18,003 nt of DNA from Smittium culicis (Eukaryota > Kickxellomycota > Harpellomycetes > Harpellales > Legeriomycetaceae), in NCBI GenBank assembly GCA_001970855.1, contig LSSN01000121.1:8529-26531 (forward strand), written 5' to 3'. The notes under the pieces are model-generated. The model was given only the letters and a program-made list of their open reading frames with translations. It ran no database searches and was not told the origin of the DNA. Shown here piece by piece: positions 1 through 10,375 of this stretch. Position numbers and translations under genes: made by a program. Position 1 is the stretch's first letter. Each line of letters opens with the position of its first letter.

Positions 1-145
1 AAAAAAAAAAAAAAAAAAAAAAAAAGCGTGGTAATAATTTGGGGCTTTTTTGTTTCTGCCCTATTCTTATCTGGAAAAATTGGTGTTTAGTAAATATCAG
101 CAGAAAAAAAAAGAAAAGTATGGGATTTTATAGATGGGCCTATTA

Positions 146-197
146 GTATAATAATAATATTAATAATAATAATAATAATAAAAATAATAATAATAAT
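146..197. repeat. TAA/ATA trinucleotide microsatellite
   Basis: Imperfect (TAA)n run, interrupted by a few A and T insertions. It is a simple sequence repeat with no sign of function. Confidence 0.85.
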
Positions 198-1328
198 ACC
201 ATTGATATTTTATTGGCGATGGTGGGAGGAAGAAAATATGTTCCCATTTCCATTTTTTATTTGTAATGACGATATAAATGCTGATAGATATCATGGTTTT
301 TTTTAAAGACGTTTTTTTTTTTTTTGGCATCTATTCATATGATTAATGTTTTATATAAGAATATTGTGAATGTTTGATAAAAAATAGCTAATATATATTA
401 TACCTGAATGTATTTTTTTTTGGTATATTCGGATTGGTTGTGAATATTTTTTATCTGTTCGATAAAATTAGGCGGAATAAAATAGAATAAAGTTTGAGCT
501 AGCTTAATTTTTTAATCAAAAGATTTATTGTAAAGATCTGGTTTTATAGGTAATAAAGACAAAAAAACATATTTCCACATATTAATTCAAGTATAATAAC
601 AAAAATCCTTAGATAAACTTAGTATAATTATGTTTTATGGTGAGCCAGGTATTCACATTTACCAAACCATTATTCTTACAGTTATGCTCTAATATTCTAC
701 ATATCCGATTCTTCAGCGTATTACTTTAAATTTCTTCGACTATTATGGGTGATGATATTATGCTTATCTATAAAATTTTGCCCTAAAATAACATATAGAA
801 GGTTTAGAAATAAATACTTTATTTATGTATACATTCATATTTTCATGATTTGTATCGTATTAAATTCCCCCTTTATAATCATAGCTCAAGTTTCTCTATT
901 AGCGCCATCTATAGAGATATATTTATTTATCAAAAGCTTTTTTTAATCGATAAAGAAAAAATCTTATCAAGAAACAAAGAAATTTTATTAATGTTATAAA
1001 AATTTTTTAAAATCAACAAGCCCCGATAGCCCTCAATTGGATCTAAACATAGATAATGTAGATAGCTCTAAATACATAGTAACAAGTATATAAAGTGCAG
1101 TTTATACTAATGTGTTTGAATAATCCGGTGAGAAAAAGCATTGGTATTTCTGCTTGGAATTTTCCAAGCAAGTTAATAAATACTTAACTGCTTAGAAGGG
1201 GGGGGGGGGCGAAGAGAGGAAGCTATCTTGATTTCTTTTTTTTTTTTGAAGCTGCTAAAATATACATACTTATTTGTGGGAGAATATACTCATTAAAGCG
1301 ATTAAAAAAAAATGATGTGTTTTAAATC

Positions 1329-1436
1329 TTTAATTTTCCAACGCTTTTTTATTTGGCTTATAAATTTATTCCAACGCTTTTTTTTTTTTTTTGAACATTT
1401 AACTTTCCAATACTATTTTATTTAGCTTTGAATTTA
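1329..1436. repeat. Local imperfect tandem duplication, two 40-bp units
   Basis: Units at 1329-1368 and 1398-1436 share the order TTTAA-TTTCCAA-TTTTATTT-GCTT-AATTTA at roughly 80% identity by eye. Between them is an extra partial copy of the CCAACGC motif followed by a long T run. No function is apparent. Confidence 0.55.
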
Positions 1437-1968
1437 ACAAAAATAGCTGCGTTTTTATTTTACCTATTTTGTTTTTTCTCTTAGCCGCTTATCTATTCGC
1501 TAATATTGTTTAGTTCGTGGCCAATTATAGCATAGCTATCTACAGCCCGGCTATTATTATATTATTTTATAAATTGCGCATTCATTTATTCTGATTTCTT
1601 TTTTATACTTTATTTCATTAAATTCTTAGACACTAATTGTTTTTTTTTTTTAAATATTCAAGTCTTTTTTTTATTTCGTACACCCAAAGATATTTTAGCT
1701 TTACCTCCTCCCATTTTATATAAATTCTAGTGGTTATTCCTATTTTTTCCTTATTATAAAATTCCCATTTCTCTTCTAAGCTTCTTTAAAGTATCCGATT
1801 TCTTACCACCGCAAAGTAAATTTATCACATTCTTCCTTTCGCTCCTCGCTCCAAAACCACCTATTTCTACACTCCATTATAACCCCTTCACCATATAGGA
1901 TCTGAATTGATTCTTCTCTATTCATCTTATATCTAAAAAGCATATCCAAAAATCGAATCGGTTTTAAT

Positions 1969-2883
1969 ATGAGCAAAGTTAACAAAGCAATCATATTTAT
2001 CACAGATGGTACCGAAGAAATAGAAGCCACTGTTACAAGTAAGCCATTCTGCCCGTTTATTTAATTCTGTTTGTATCTCAGCTCATTTTTCTTTACCCTT
2101 TATGTTTTGCATTTAGTTGATGTTTTGAGGAGGGCCGGAATTGAAGTCCTAGTATGCGGCGTCTCTGAACAGCGACTCCCTTACTACACTTGCAGTAGAC
2201 TTCTAAAGATTGTCCCTGATGTTGTGCTCGATTTCGATCTGATAAACTTTGTAACTTTCCATAAATATGAATTTTTTTTTAAATACATATTACCTCATAT
2301 TAACAACCTTTAATAATTAGCTCAAATATTTTGGCATCCAGATCTTTGATCAAAATACTAATAATATTATATTCTGATAGCACTTTTAATAATGACTTAA
2401 TTTATTACCTCTTCATACAGGATAATTTCAATGCTGTGATAATTCCAGGAGGAGCTGAAGGAGCCAAAACCTTATCTGAGAATGATCAAGTTCAAAGGAT
2501 CCTTGCTGATTTTTATGCACAGGGAAAAGTAGTAGCTACAATTTGTGCCGGATGCCTAGCAATTAAAACTGCTAAACTTCACAACAAAAAAGGCATTAAG
2601 CTAATGATAACAGGTCACCCATCCGTCAGAAATGCATTAAAAGACGATTTTGATTTTCTTTCTGACAGAGTAGTCACTGATAACCACCTTATCACTGCGT
2701 AAGTGCAAAACATCCCACTCTTTTTATTCTTCCAAATTGAATAATCTAATTAATTAAATAAATAGTTCCGGCCCTGGAGTTTCTTTCGAATTCGCTTTTG
2801 AAATAGTTAAACGAATGACAGGTGTCGAAAACGCGAGAGAGGTCGCTAATCCCATGCTGCTTAATTTCTTAATCGACGACTGA
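1969..2883 (+). CDS. DJ-1: DJ-1/PfpI-family protein (PARK7-like), four exons
   Basis: Exons are 1969-2038, 2117-2250, 2421-2698 and 2766-2883; they sum to 600 nt (199 aa plus TGA), the usual DJ-1 length. Introns are 78, 170 and 67 nt, all GT-AG (donors GTAAGC, GTAACT, GTAAGT). The joined frame is collinear with human DJ-1 over its whole length: GTEEIE near residues 14-19 (Glu19 matches DJ-1 Glu18), DVLRRAG, IIPGG (75-79), the nucleophile elbow ICAG with Cys110 (DJ-1 Cys106), GHP with His134 (DJ-1 His126), and SGPGVSFEFA near the C-terminus. Members of this family act as oxidative-stress proteins, glyoxalase/deglycase-like enzymes or chaperones in the cytosol. The Cys and Glu needed for activity are present, so it should be catalytically competent. 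No signal peptide is seen. The first ATG is used; it aligns with the family N-terminus. The boundary of exon 2 is the least certain, because its donor is weaker and the linker is about one residue longer than in human DJ-1. Confidence 0.95.
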
Positions 2884-3785
2884 TTAGTATTTCAAGCTAA
2901 ATAAGTAAACCAATAGCCAAACAAAAAAAACTACAACTACTCAAAAAAACTAAGTTTATCATCACTCTAATTTTATTACTTCCACATCTCATTCAAAACC
3001 ACTTTTTCTTTAAGTTTTTATTATCTTTTATCGTATACTTAACAAAAATATCTACTTTTAATTTTAATTACTCATACCATCTCTGCCATTACAGCTTTTT
3101 TTTTTTCGTTTTCATCTAATCTTAAAAACACTTTTCAACCTTTTTCAGATATAAATAAAGAGAATTAACAAATGCAAAGTTTATATGGTTTTTTGAAGTT
3201 TGTACAATATACATATATATTTGGAACTTTTTAGGTCGTTAAACTGCGAAATTCTGTATCAATCAATTAGATTATTTATTGCTATCTTGTTCGATTCAGA
3301 ATATCCAATGTAAAATCGCAACTTGCATCGTAACACGGTTCAGAAAATTTTTATGTATGGATGAATGCATTTTTATTTATTTATGAATTTGTTTATTTTT
3401 TTGAAAATAAGGCAATTTTGTTAGTCTTTCTTATTTTTATAAACGAGTTTTTATAAATAAAAACAGTAGATATATTTATTATTAGCTCGTATGATATTTT
3501 GTGTTTATAATTGCAAGTATCATTATATAGTTTTTAGATATTTAGTTTTTGCTCCCCCCCCCGTCTTGTGATCCTGATAATATTCATCCTCAAATTATTG
3601 AGATACCAATAAACAATAAAGAAAGATTTCATACAGTGCTTTGCCATTCTTTAATAGTTTAAGAGTGCAATCGAACCAAAAAAAATAAAATAAAGTATAA
3701 AGACGCATCTTTTCGATAAGATCGAATTGAGATGCTATGGTATAGAGTGGGTGGAGGGTAAGTAAAAGTTCTTATCCAAATTTAA
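2884..3785. other. 3' flank of DJ-1-like gene, AT-rich
   Basis: No gene is seen. It contains T-rich tracts, a possible polyadenylation signal at 3154-3159 and a run of nine C at 3554-3562. A short open stretch ends at a GTAAGT near 3758, which might be a relic splice donor of the decayed fragment that follows, but this is weak. Confidence 0.6.
3154..3159 (+). promoter_or_regulatory. Possible polyadenylation signal of the DJ-1-like gene
   Basis: AATAAA lies 271 nt after the stop codon. In DNA this AT-rich the hexamer is expected often by chance, so it is only a candidate. Confidence 0.25.
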
Positions 3786-3962
3786 TATACTACAAGTTCA
3801 TATAACTTTGAATTTTCTTCGCTAAGGGAAGTATAAGCGAGCAAAGGGAAAAAAATTGCAATTTGGACAACATTGAATCCAAAAGGTTACCATAATGAAA
3901 TAAGAGGAACCGACTCGCTCAGCACCTTCTATGAAGAACTGAGTGTATACTCCCAATACTAG
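3786..3962 (+). pseudogene. Decayed coding fragment, family not recognised
   Basis: One frame reads through with one internal TAA (3834-3836) and ends at TAG (3960-3962). The 41 codons from 3837 have balanced, protein-like composition unlike the Asn/Ile/Lys/Phe-rich translations of the surrounding AT DNA. They include IAIWTTLNPKGYHNE followed by GTDSL and FYEELSVYS. There is no ATG and no matching intact gene nearby. It could be a remnant exon or a transposon relic. I do not recognise the family and assign no function. Confidence 0.35.
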
Positions 3963-4485
3963 TTAGCTACCCAGTTTTCAATATGCTTTGGCAGCATACC
4001 ATATTTTATCAAGATCTTTTATTAACAATCTTGAGCATGTATTTACTTTTGACTAATACTGTTATATTTAAGCTCTATCAATTATCTCAGTAAACTCAGC
4101 ACTGTTTAGATGGACCTTATTTCATCCACTGCTTGTAACTTCAGTCATTCGGCCTACTATATCTATTTCAGAGCACGCCATTTCTTCTATTTAATTATAG
4201 TGCATTCCCTTGACCACATAGTCAAATTTCAAGCAGAGGGGATGTATATTTGTATGTAGGAGATTTTTATTTATGCCTTGCACATAATTTAACTGTATTT
4301 TTTTCTTTTTCTATTTAGCTAACCAAAATGTGCACACTTCCATTAAAAAGTACTCTGAATCAATCGCTTCTGCACAGAACCAATCGAAACCACAAAAAAT
4401 AAATACCAATTTGGCCATTATATGTATTTTTTACTTTTTTTTTTTATTTATTTTTAGCTACCTTTATTGCTTGCAAATAATATAT
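3963..4485. other. Intergenic, no gene seen
   Basis: AT-rich DNA up to the miniature transposon. A frame at about 4111-4257 stays open for 49 codons but shows no family resemblance. A hairpin at 3982-3996 looks superficially like the U6 5' stem and was rejected. Confidence 0.5.
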
Positions 4486-4489
4486 TTAA

Positions 4490-4662
4490 CCCTTTCACAA
4501 GCAGTAGACTCTTTTTTAGTCTTATAAATATACCCAACTGTATTCGACTATTATAATTTAATTCTGAGTCCTTAAAATTTACTGGACTATTGGGTCCAAC
4601 AGTAAATAATAAACGAATCATAAAATTGTGTTTTTTTTTAAAGAGTGCTGGACGGGAAAATA
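4490..4662 (+). mobile_element. piggyBac-like MITE, copy 1
   Basis: Left end TTAA then CCCTTTCAC, the best-kept 5' terminus of the family; the right end is decayed (GGGAAAATA then TAAA, where copy 4 has GTGAAAGGG then TTAA). The first 80 bp align with copy 4 at 11654 at roughly 75% identity with one gap, including a shared ATTTAATTCTGAG block, and both copies end with a TTTTTAAAGAG motif followed by a TGGA motif. It has no coding capacity (173 bp). TTAA target duplication and CCC/GGG termini are the hallmark of piggyBac-superfamily elements, so it is probably a non-autonomous derivative moved by a transposase encoded elsewhere. Confidence 0.7.
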
Positions 4663-4666
4663 TAAA

Positions 4667-5241
4667 GATATCCCGAATGGGTAAGGTGCTGCTATATCAG
4701 CCGAGAGACATTAATTAGACATATTTTATACCCTTCATCAATCCCTGTTCTTAGTGATCTATATTATTAAATTTTGTCATAAGAAAAATAGGCTTTTTGT
4801 AAATAAGAAATAAAAAAAGCGGAACAATTAGTAGTCATTGTTATTGGATTATCTTTTTTGCTATATCTTTGCCTAAAAATACACACAGTGAGTAATCAAA
4901 ATATCGTTTTTAGTTTTATTAGTGTTTTAAAGGTATCTATTGGATTGATAAATATTAGATCTCTTCCAATAACGGCATGAAAATCATTTGCAAATAAAAA
5001 ATTTCACGTATAGGTCAATAGCTATGAATTAATCATTTGTCTATGAGTGGCTGGTTTTTTGCACAATATTGTTATCCAAAGCCTATTTGTTGTATATTAC
5101 TGATAAAGCGCGAATGGATTAGTTGACGTCAACTTTTTTTTTATTTCCGTAGCATGTTTACTTTATTGATAGCTTTTCTAGTATTTTTATCGAATCATAA
5201 ATATTCAGAGATTAAAAAAAAAGATAATTGAAATGAAATGA
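4667..5241. other. Intergenic, AT-rich
   Basis: No gene is seen. The only notable site is the 14-bp palindrome at 5121-5134. Confidence 0.5.
5121..5134. promoter_or_regulatory. Perfect 14-bp palindrome with CRE core
   Basis: AGTTGACGTCAACT is a perfect palindrome containing TGACGTCA, the consensus full site of ATF/CREB-type bZIP factors. It lies about 108 bp before a decayed coding fragment on the + strand. Whether it is a live site, a relic promoter element or chance is unknown. Confidence 0.35.
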
Positions 5242-5508
5242 AATGGAATTAAAACGCTAGTAAGTGACATCACTTTGCCAATTGACAACAAGAATTGGAC
5301 ATGGTAGTTTTTCTTACCCTTCTTTTTAAAAACCCCTGACTTTTAACGTAGATCTAAATGGGATACTCTGGGCGAAAAAATCACTTTGTTTCAGCCTAAT
5401 AATAGTGTGCTGACTATTTTAATACAATTACCGCCATTGGCCGAATTAGAAAGGCATTTCCTCATAATCCCTTTACTCATTTCATTTAGGAAGTATTATT
5501 TGCTAAAA
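5242..5508 (+). pseudogene. Decayed coding fragment, family not recognised
   Basis: A single frame of 89 codons is interrupted by two stops (TAG 5305-5307, TAA 5344-5346) and ends at TAA 5509-5511. It contains protein-like blocks: SDITLPIDNKNWTW, then a hydrophobic FFLPFFLKTPDF, then SKWDTLGEKITLFQPNN and LPPLAELERHF. There is no start codon. The pattern (one frame kept, stops scattered) matches how the GST pseudogene in this window has decayed. I cannot name the family, and the two stops could instead mark missed introns. Confidence 0.35.
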
Positions 5509-5511
5509 TAA

Positions 5512-6172
5512 AAAAAGAGTATGCCCTTATAATGAGCAGCAGTTGAATATGGAATTCTTTATGCATAAAAGCGATCACTTCCTTAAGAATCCCCCAAATT
5601 ACGCTTTCGTAAAGCGCTCTATTTAAAATTCTTAATATGTTTATAAAACTATATAAAAAATATACTTTATATTCTTTTTTTATTTTCATCCAGCTCTCAT
5701 GTAAAATATAGGACTTCCTTACTTGTAACTCCCCGAACGTAGGAAATTGATCAACAGCTAGTTATCGTCCGGTTTTAAATACCAAGAGATGACTTCAGTA
5801 AATTTTGTTTGTCGTGAGAACAGTTTTAGAAACTGTTTGTGCGAACTTTGATAATATTGTCTATAAGTCTCGCGTGATGTTCCTTGAAGAAATATGTTAT
5901 GGCAAGTTCAAATTTGCTGGAAATTTATGATAAACTAAATTGTTTTTAACCTGCCATACAGAACGTTTATATAATATATTCTCTACCTTTGATTATACAA
6001 TCATACAGGTATTAAGTGAAGTAAATGCCAATAAATTTGTGTTGTTGTGACAGTTGTGAAATATAGGCTATTTTTTTAATTTTTTGTTTATAGAAGAGAT
6101 AATTATACGCAAAAATTTATTAATAAACATAAATGAAGAATTTGGAATAAGAGTATTTTTGATATAAAAAAA
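5512..6172. other. Intergenic, 3' flank of RPL9
   Basis: A 42-codon open stretch at 5802-5927 (+) has a protein-like composition, for example VLETVCANFDN and FLEEICYGKFKF, but has no start codon, family match or splice support. An 8-bp perfect inverted repeat (AACAGTTT/AAACTGTT, 3-nt loop) lies near 5820-5838. Nothing else stands out. Confidence 0.45.
6116..6121 (-). promoter_or_regulatory. Possible polyadenylation signal of RPL9
   Basis: AATAAA on the minus strand, about 52 nt after the RPL9 stop codon. The spacing suits a polyadenylation signal, but the hexamer is common by chance here. Confidence 0.35.
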
Positions 6173-6815
6173 TTATTCGTCTTTAACAATGGTGCTTTTT
6201 TCTGAGACGTAGATACCGTCAAGGAATTTACGGATATCTTTGTTTCTGACGCGGGTGGCTTGGGTGAGACTGGCAGCAGATTGGGAGACGTTTTCAATAT
6301 CATTACCAATCAATACCAATTCGTCCTTGACGTTGGAAGATTGGGTGATGGTAACACCTTCAAGCATAGCAACCTTTCTGACGAATTTTTCACCGACGAA
6401 GTTTCTAATTTCGACAGATTCTTTGGTATCAGCAATAACAACGTTGATGGGGAAATGCGCATATACCATACGCATTTTGTATTCGTAACCTTTAGTGACA
6501 CCAATGATCATGTTATTGATGTGGGTAACAACGGTGCGGATACAAGCAACGTGTTTGCGGCCACCGTGCCATACCTTGACGTTAATCTTGTTTTTACCGA
6601 GACGTTCCAATTCCATATCGATGTATCTGAGATCACGGAACAAAGTACCTCTTGGTCCGGTAACTTTGACTTTTCTGGACTTAACCTCGACGGTTACTAT
6701 ACATAATCGTTAACACAAGTTAAATAAAATTTAATAATTAATATAAATATTAATTATAGAAATACTCACCGCCTTTTGGGATAGTGACAATATCTTCTTT
6801 GTATATGTTCTTCAT
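6173..6815 (-). CDS. RPL9: 60S ribosomal protein L9 (uL6), two exons
   Basis: Exon 1 is 6815-6770 (ATG at 6815-6813) and exon 2 is 6696-6173 (TAA at 6175-6173). The 73-nt intron (6769-6697) has a GTGAGT donor and an AG acceptor and splits codon 16 after its first base. The product is 189 aa, close to yeast and human L9 (about 190). Landmarks in order: [12 protein letters not shown] (12-23), GPRGTL (29-34), HGGRKHVA (59-66), [11 protein letters not shown] (81-91), YAHFPINV (94-101), [19 protein letters not shown], and [15 protein letters not shown] near the C-terminus. This is the uL6 protein of the large subunit, which binds 25S rRNA near the sarcin-ricin loop and the stalk base. HGGRKHVA resembles the fungal form more than the animal WGNRKE version. 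An intron close to the start codon is common in fungal ribosomal protein genes. The frame is clean and the codons are less AT-skewed than the surroundings, which fits a highly expressed gene. Confidence 0.97.
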
Positions 6816-6873
6816 AGCAACTATTCCTCCCTAAATTGAAATAAAAAAAGACGTTCAATATTGAAAGGCGATA

Positions 6874-6882
6874 GCTTATATA
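6874..6882 (-). promoter_or_regulatory. Candidate TATA box of RPL9
   Basis: TATATAAGC on the minus strand, about 60 nt upstream of the start codon and preceded by a T-rich tract, a common arrangement in ribosomal protein promoters. A TTTCAATTTAG just before the leader could instead be the acceptor of a 5' UTR intron. Support is positional only. Confidence 0.3.
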
Positions 6883-7496
6883 AAAAAAAAAAAGTGGGAT
6901 TCGTGTTGATTAGCGTAGAATATTGTGTTTATTAATCATAAAAAGTAGTCTTGAGTTTCAATGCTAATTTCTATTATTTTTATTTATTTTTCGACATACT
7001 GTTCGAGTTGAATAGTCTAGCTTGAAGTTGAAGGGTTAAATATATTGAATTTGTAACTTACGTGTATGGGCCTATATCGCTGATATTGTTAAAAGGGGGA
7101 TTTCTATTAACTTTATCATCACTAAAATTTGGGTGTCTTTTTTTTTATTATACTTAAAATTTTTTTTTTTTCATTTTAACTTTTATTGAATCTCGAAGTT
7201 TATAGCAACGGGATAGCAAATGAATTTCTATGTGTGTTGATAATTGGCTATTGATTTCATCCATGATATCAATTGGACCATATGAATGATACTAAATCAA
7301 ATTAAGCTTGAACTAATAGTTTTCGGTTATGATTAGGTTAAATAAATTGATAAATTACTAATAGTATGTGTCATTGGATAATTTCGTATTGCTCATAGCT
7401 ATTGGATACATATTTTTTTTAGTACTAATAATTTTTCATTTAGTATTGTTGGCAATATTACCTAATTTATGGCTTGCTTTTATGGTAATACAATTC
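6883..7496. other. Upstream flank of RPL9, AT-rich
   Basis: No gene is seen. A GAAGGGTTAA at 7030-7039 resembles the end of the TTAA-flanked miniature element, but no matching opposite end was found. Confidence 0.5.
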
Positions 7497-7500
7497 TTTA

Positions 7501-7683
7501 TATTTCAACGCACTAATAACACCTGTGTTAGTTGATTCGATTGCAATTTTTAAGATTATATACTATTTGCTATAAAAACTATGAAAGCCAATAATTATAT
7601 CATTATCATAATTTTGTGATTTGATTATGATTGCAGCTGGATATTTTTTGTACATCATTCACAGCCTACCGCCCATGTAAGGG
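7501..7683 (-). mobile_element. piggyBac-like MITE, copy 2
   Basis: Read on the minus strand it begins TTAA-CCCTTACAT and continues with GCGGTAGGCT, which matches CCCTTTCAC...GCAGTAGACT of copy 1. Further in, AAATATCCAGCTG matches AAATATACCCAACTG. The other end (TTTA then TATTTCAACGCAC, and TGATTCG further in) matches the reverse complement of the right end of copy 1. The length (183 bp) equals copy 3. It is more diverged than the other copies and so the least certain of the four. Confidence 0.5.
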
Positions 7684-7687
7684 TTAA

Positions 7688-9570
7688 GATTCTAGTCAAT
7701 CTTGTGCTAATATATACTTTTTTGAGATAATTCTCAAAGCTTGTATTTTTTGGTATTAAGAAAAAGCGTTTAGCTACCTTAAAATAAAACACCTAGCCAA
7801 TTTAGGATTGAATTTTATAGATAATATAAGTCATCTAGATAATATTATTAAATTGTAGAGCATTAAAATTTTTCAACTGTAAGCTTTTTTGCTACGTCTC
7901 AGGCAAATTAGAGTAACAAACAAATATTATTAAATCACAATAACGTATACTCTTTGTACATAGCTGCTTATCGAATTATTGAATTTCTTATACAACGTAA
8001 ATTTGAAGAAAAATTTTTTTATTTAAATTATAATTGTTATTATCTGAAATATTAAATGTAACTGCGAAGAAAAGTAACGAAATTGCTTCTGTAGGGTTGG
8101 CTTAAAACTGAGAGAATCACTAATCAATTATTATATCATTTTAGTATAGCTTTTATTACTATTTTATTCATCAACTCTATCAAGCTTATTAGACTATCAT
8201 TGAGCAAAAAAAAAATTCAAATAAGATTCGTAAATTTGGTATAATCTTATAAAAATATAAAATAACGATTTTTTACAAGTACACTATTAAATCTTGAATT
8301 TATTTACGTCTATCTAGTGAATATATTTGTTTTTTTTTTAAATGTTTTTAAGAATTTATGTTCTAATATTGCTAATAAGGGAGAGAACAATAATATCAAT
8401 CCTATCATAAAATATTTAGTATTTTAAATGCTAAAAGGAACAACAAAAAAAACTTTGCCTGATTATAAGAAAAGACGCTCAACAAAAATATTGAAACTTT
8501 TATGATATGACACATTGTTATATCAAAGAAATTTTTATTGAATCTCATTATGAAAATTAAATATAAACTTTATAAAGGAACAAAATAACAAAAAATATTA
8601 CATATCAAAAAAAATTAATTAAAAGATTTGAATATGTATCACTATGCAAAAAAAAAAAAAAACAATTGAATAATCTTTTTTAAATCTATATAGATGATTA
8701 TTTGAAAAAATGATATAAATAGACAGCTATCGAAAAATTAATGCTGTCTTTATTGAATAAATTATGGGTTAAACCTATGAAGGAATCTTTTATTCGCTTT
8801 CTATACACTTTTTGTCACAGGTCCAAAGTCTTTACTATTTTAATTAAAGCTTAATTTAATTTTACATTTTGATCAAACTCAGTACTTTTGATTACACAAA
8901 GGAATTCTACGATCTCATTTTATAAAGACTTTTTTTATGAGTTAGTGACATAATTTGAAAATAAAATCTCATATTTTTATATCTAGCTGTTATTATATTA
9001 TATATTTCATTATCATCACCATTTATATCATTATTATAATCTTTTAAACTCTACTATTATTATGCTTTATAGTAGTATTTTTTATATTTTCATTATTATA
9101 ATATATTTTTATTTTTACTCGCAAGCTTTAAAGTAATAGCTTATTTCAATATACCTTTATTAATGTCGGGAATATAAAGAAACAGGTTTAACCAAAATTT
9201 AAAAAAGAGTTAGTGTATTTCTATATAATAAATTCAAAACAAAATATACTTTTCAAAGATTATGAATAAATGTATTACATCACATAAATCAAATTCTTTT
9301 TTTCCTTTATAGCTTGTTTTATAAAACATGGATATATTTTTGGTTTATTTTATTATGTAAAAGCTCTGAACCTCTATAAATAATTATTTTATCATCACTA
9401 TCCTGCTCTGCTTATATCTCTACTTTTAGCTTGAAATAATTTTCTAATTAAAATTTTTTATTTTTTTCATTTTCATTTTCACTTTGTTATTTTTTATTTT
9501 TTATTATTAGTTCGTTTTTCTTTTGGTCTTGTGAAAAATAAATAAATAAATAAAATAAAACTCGTATTTA
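7688..9570. other. AT-rich, gene-free DNA
   Basis: No open frame with protein-like composition was found on either strand. Long A/T runs and TTATTA-type low-complexity stretches dominate, especially near 8990-9130. I see no structured feature here. Confidence 0.6.
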
Positions 9571-9763
9571 GTAGATTCTTTAATGAATCAGAACTTATTT
9601 TAACTACGTATTTTATTTTCTATCGTGAATTGTACAAAGCTGATTATTGTTTCAGATGGTTATTTCAGCAACATTTTCTAATATACTTTGAAAATTAAAT
9701 CATAGATTTTGAGTACGAAAAGTTAATTGAAAAAATTCTATTATTAGAATAATCTCTAATATT
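9571..9763 (+). repeat. 200-bp repeat family, unit 1
   Basis: Aligns with the unit at 10376 over its whole length, with nearly equal spacing between landmarks (about 166 against 168 nt). Shared landmarks are ATTCTT, a GAAT/GAAG CAGA-type block, TCGTGAAT, AGCTGATT, the block ending TACGAAAAGTTAA, and a terminal AATAATCTC motif. C-rich positions in other units are T here, for example in the stretch before the terminal motif. Confidence 0.55.
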
Positions 9764-10375
9764 TTATATTATCTTATTTTATTGTAAATTTACAATTTTA
9801 TTTGTTATAACTCTGAGATAGTATTGAATGCAATATTCAGCTAATCAATCAAAATTAAAAAAAGAAAAAAAAATCATTTGAATTATATTTATATTAATCT
9901 ATAAGTTTTTGTATTCTAAACTTGATTTTATTGCGTGTAAAGGATATTTTTAAAAAAAATCTGTTAAAAATCAAAAAGTTTAAAAAAAACGATTTTATTA
10001 TAGAATCATAGAAAATTTATATAAATTTGAATCTAAAGAAATTTCATCTTTTAAATTCCAAGACTTTATTTTATTGAAAAATTTTTTGCTGTTAATAAAA
10101 ACCATTGTAGATAAAATACTATATATAAATTCCTCGATGAATGCAAGCTAGAAGATAATGACAGCAAATTTGCCCACTAAAATAAATAAAAGCTTATTTA
10201 AAAAGCGTATAAAAAAAAGAGATCAATATATCAATAATTAGCCCGTGATATCAATGAAGAAAATAAAATAATTAAAATTTTTTGACAAATCTTTTTGTTA
10301 TTAAAGACAAAAGTCTCTTTTTTTTGGCCTAATAGATTTTTTACGAATAAATATAAAATTTTAGAATTTATATAA
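9764..10375. other. AT-rich gap between repeat units
   Basis: No gene is seen. About three unit lengths separate repeat units 1 and 2. Faint traces, such as TTTGTTA near 9800 and CAGCTAATCA near 9838, suggest further units too decayed to delimit. Confidence 0.4.

Larger units (their letters stand above)
1..1968. other. AT-rich intergenic DNA with simple repeats
   Basis: No convincing gene is visible. The stretch opens with an A run (1-25), has a TAA-type microsatellite at about 146-197, a run of 12 G at 1198-1209 that is striking in such AT-rich DNA, and many poly-T tracts, including one at about 1378-1392. Two imperfect 40-bp copies lie at 1329-1368 and 1398-1436. The last few hundred bases must hold the promoter of the DJ-1-like gene, but no clear TATA box or other motif stands out. 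Confidence 0.7.

Noticed and set aside
749..946. 65-codon open frame
   Set aside because: Ile/Phe/Tyr-rich translation typical of AT-rich noise; no motif, splice context or family resemblance.
1803..2030. 75-codon minus-strand frame
   Set aside because: Antisense to exon 1 and the upstream region of the DJ-1-like gene; no resemblance to a protein family.
2071..2702. Two separate plus-strand open frames
   Set aside because: They are exons 2 and 3 of the DJ-1-like gene with intron read-through at their edges, not independent genes.
3272..3282. GTTCGATTC, a tRNA T-loop-like string
   Set aside because: The flanks do not form a T-stem and no acceptor or anticodon arm fits; other TTCGA matches in the window fail in the same way.
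3982..3996. Hairpin ATGCTTTGGCAGCAT resembling the 5' stem of U6 snRNA
   Set aside because: The ACAGAGA box and the internal stem-loop of U6 are absent downstream.
4330..4527. 65-codon open frame
   Set aside because: It runs through low-complexity T-rich DNA into the left end of a MITE; not a gene.
6240..6713. Several plus-strand and alternative minus-strand open frames
   Set aside because: Shadows of RPL9 exon 2, which is unambiguous on the minus strand.
7030..7039. GAAGGGTTAA as a fifth MITE end
   Set aside because: Some similarity continues for about 20 bp, but no opposite terminus was found at the expected distance, which would fall in the RPL9 leader.
8764..8774. ATGGGTTAAAC as a MITE end
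   Set aside because: Only the GGGTTAA core matches; neighbouring bases do not align with either terminus.
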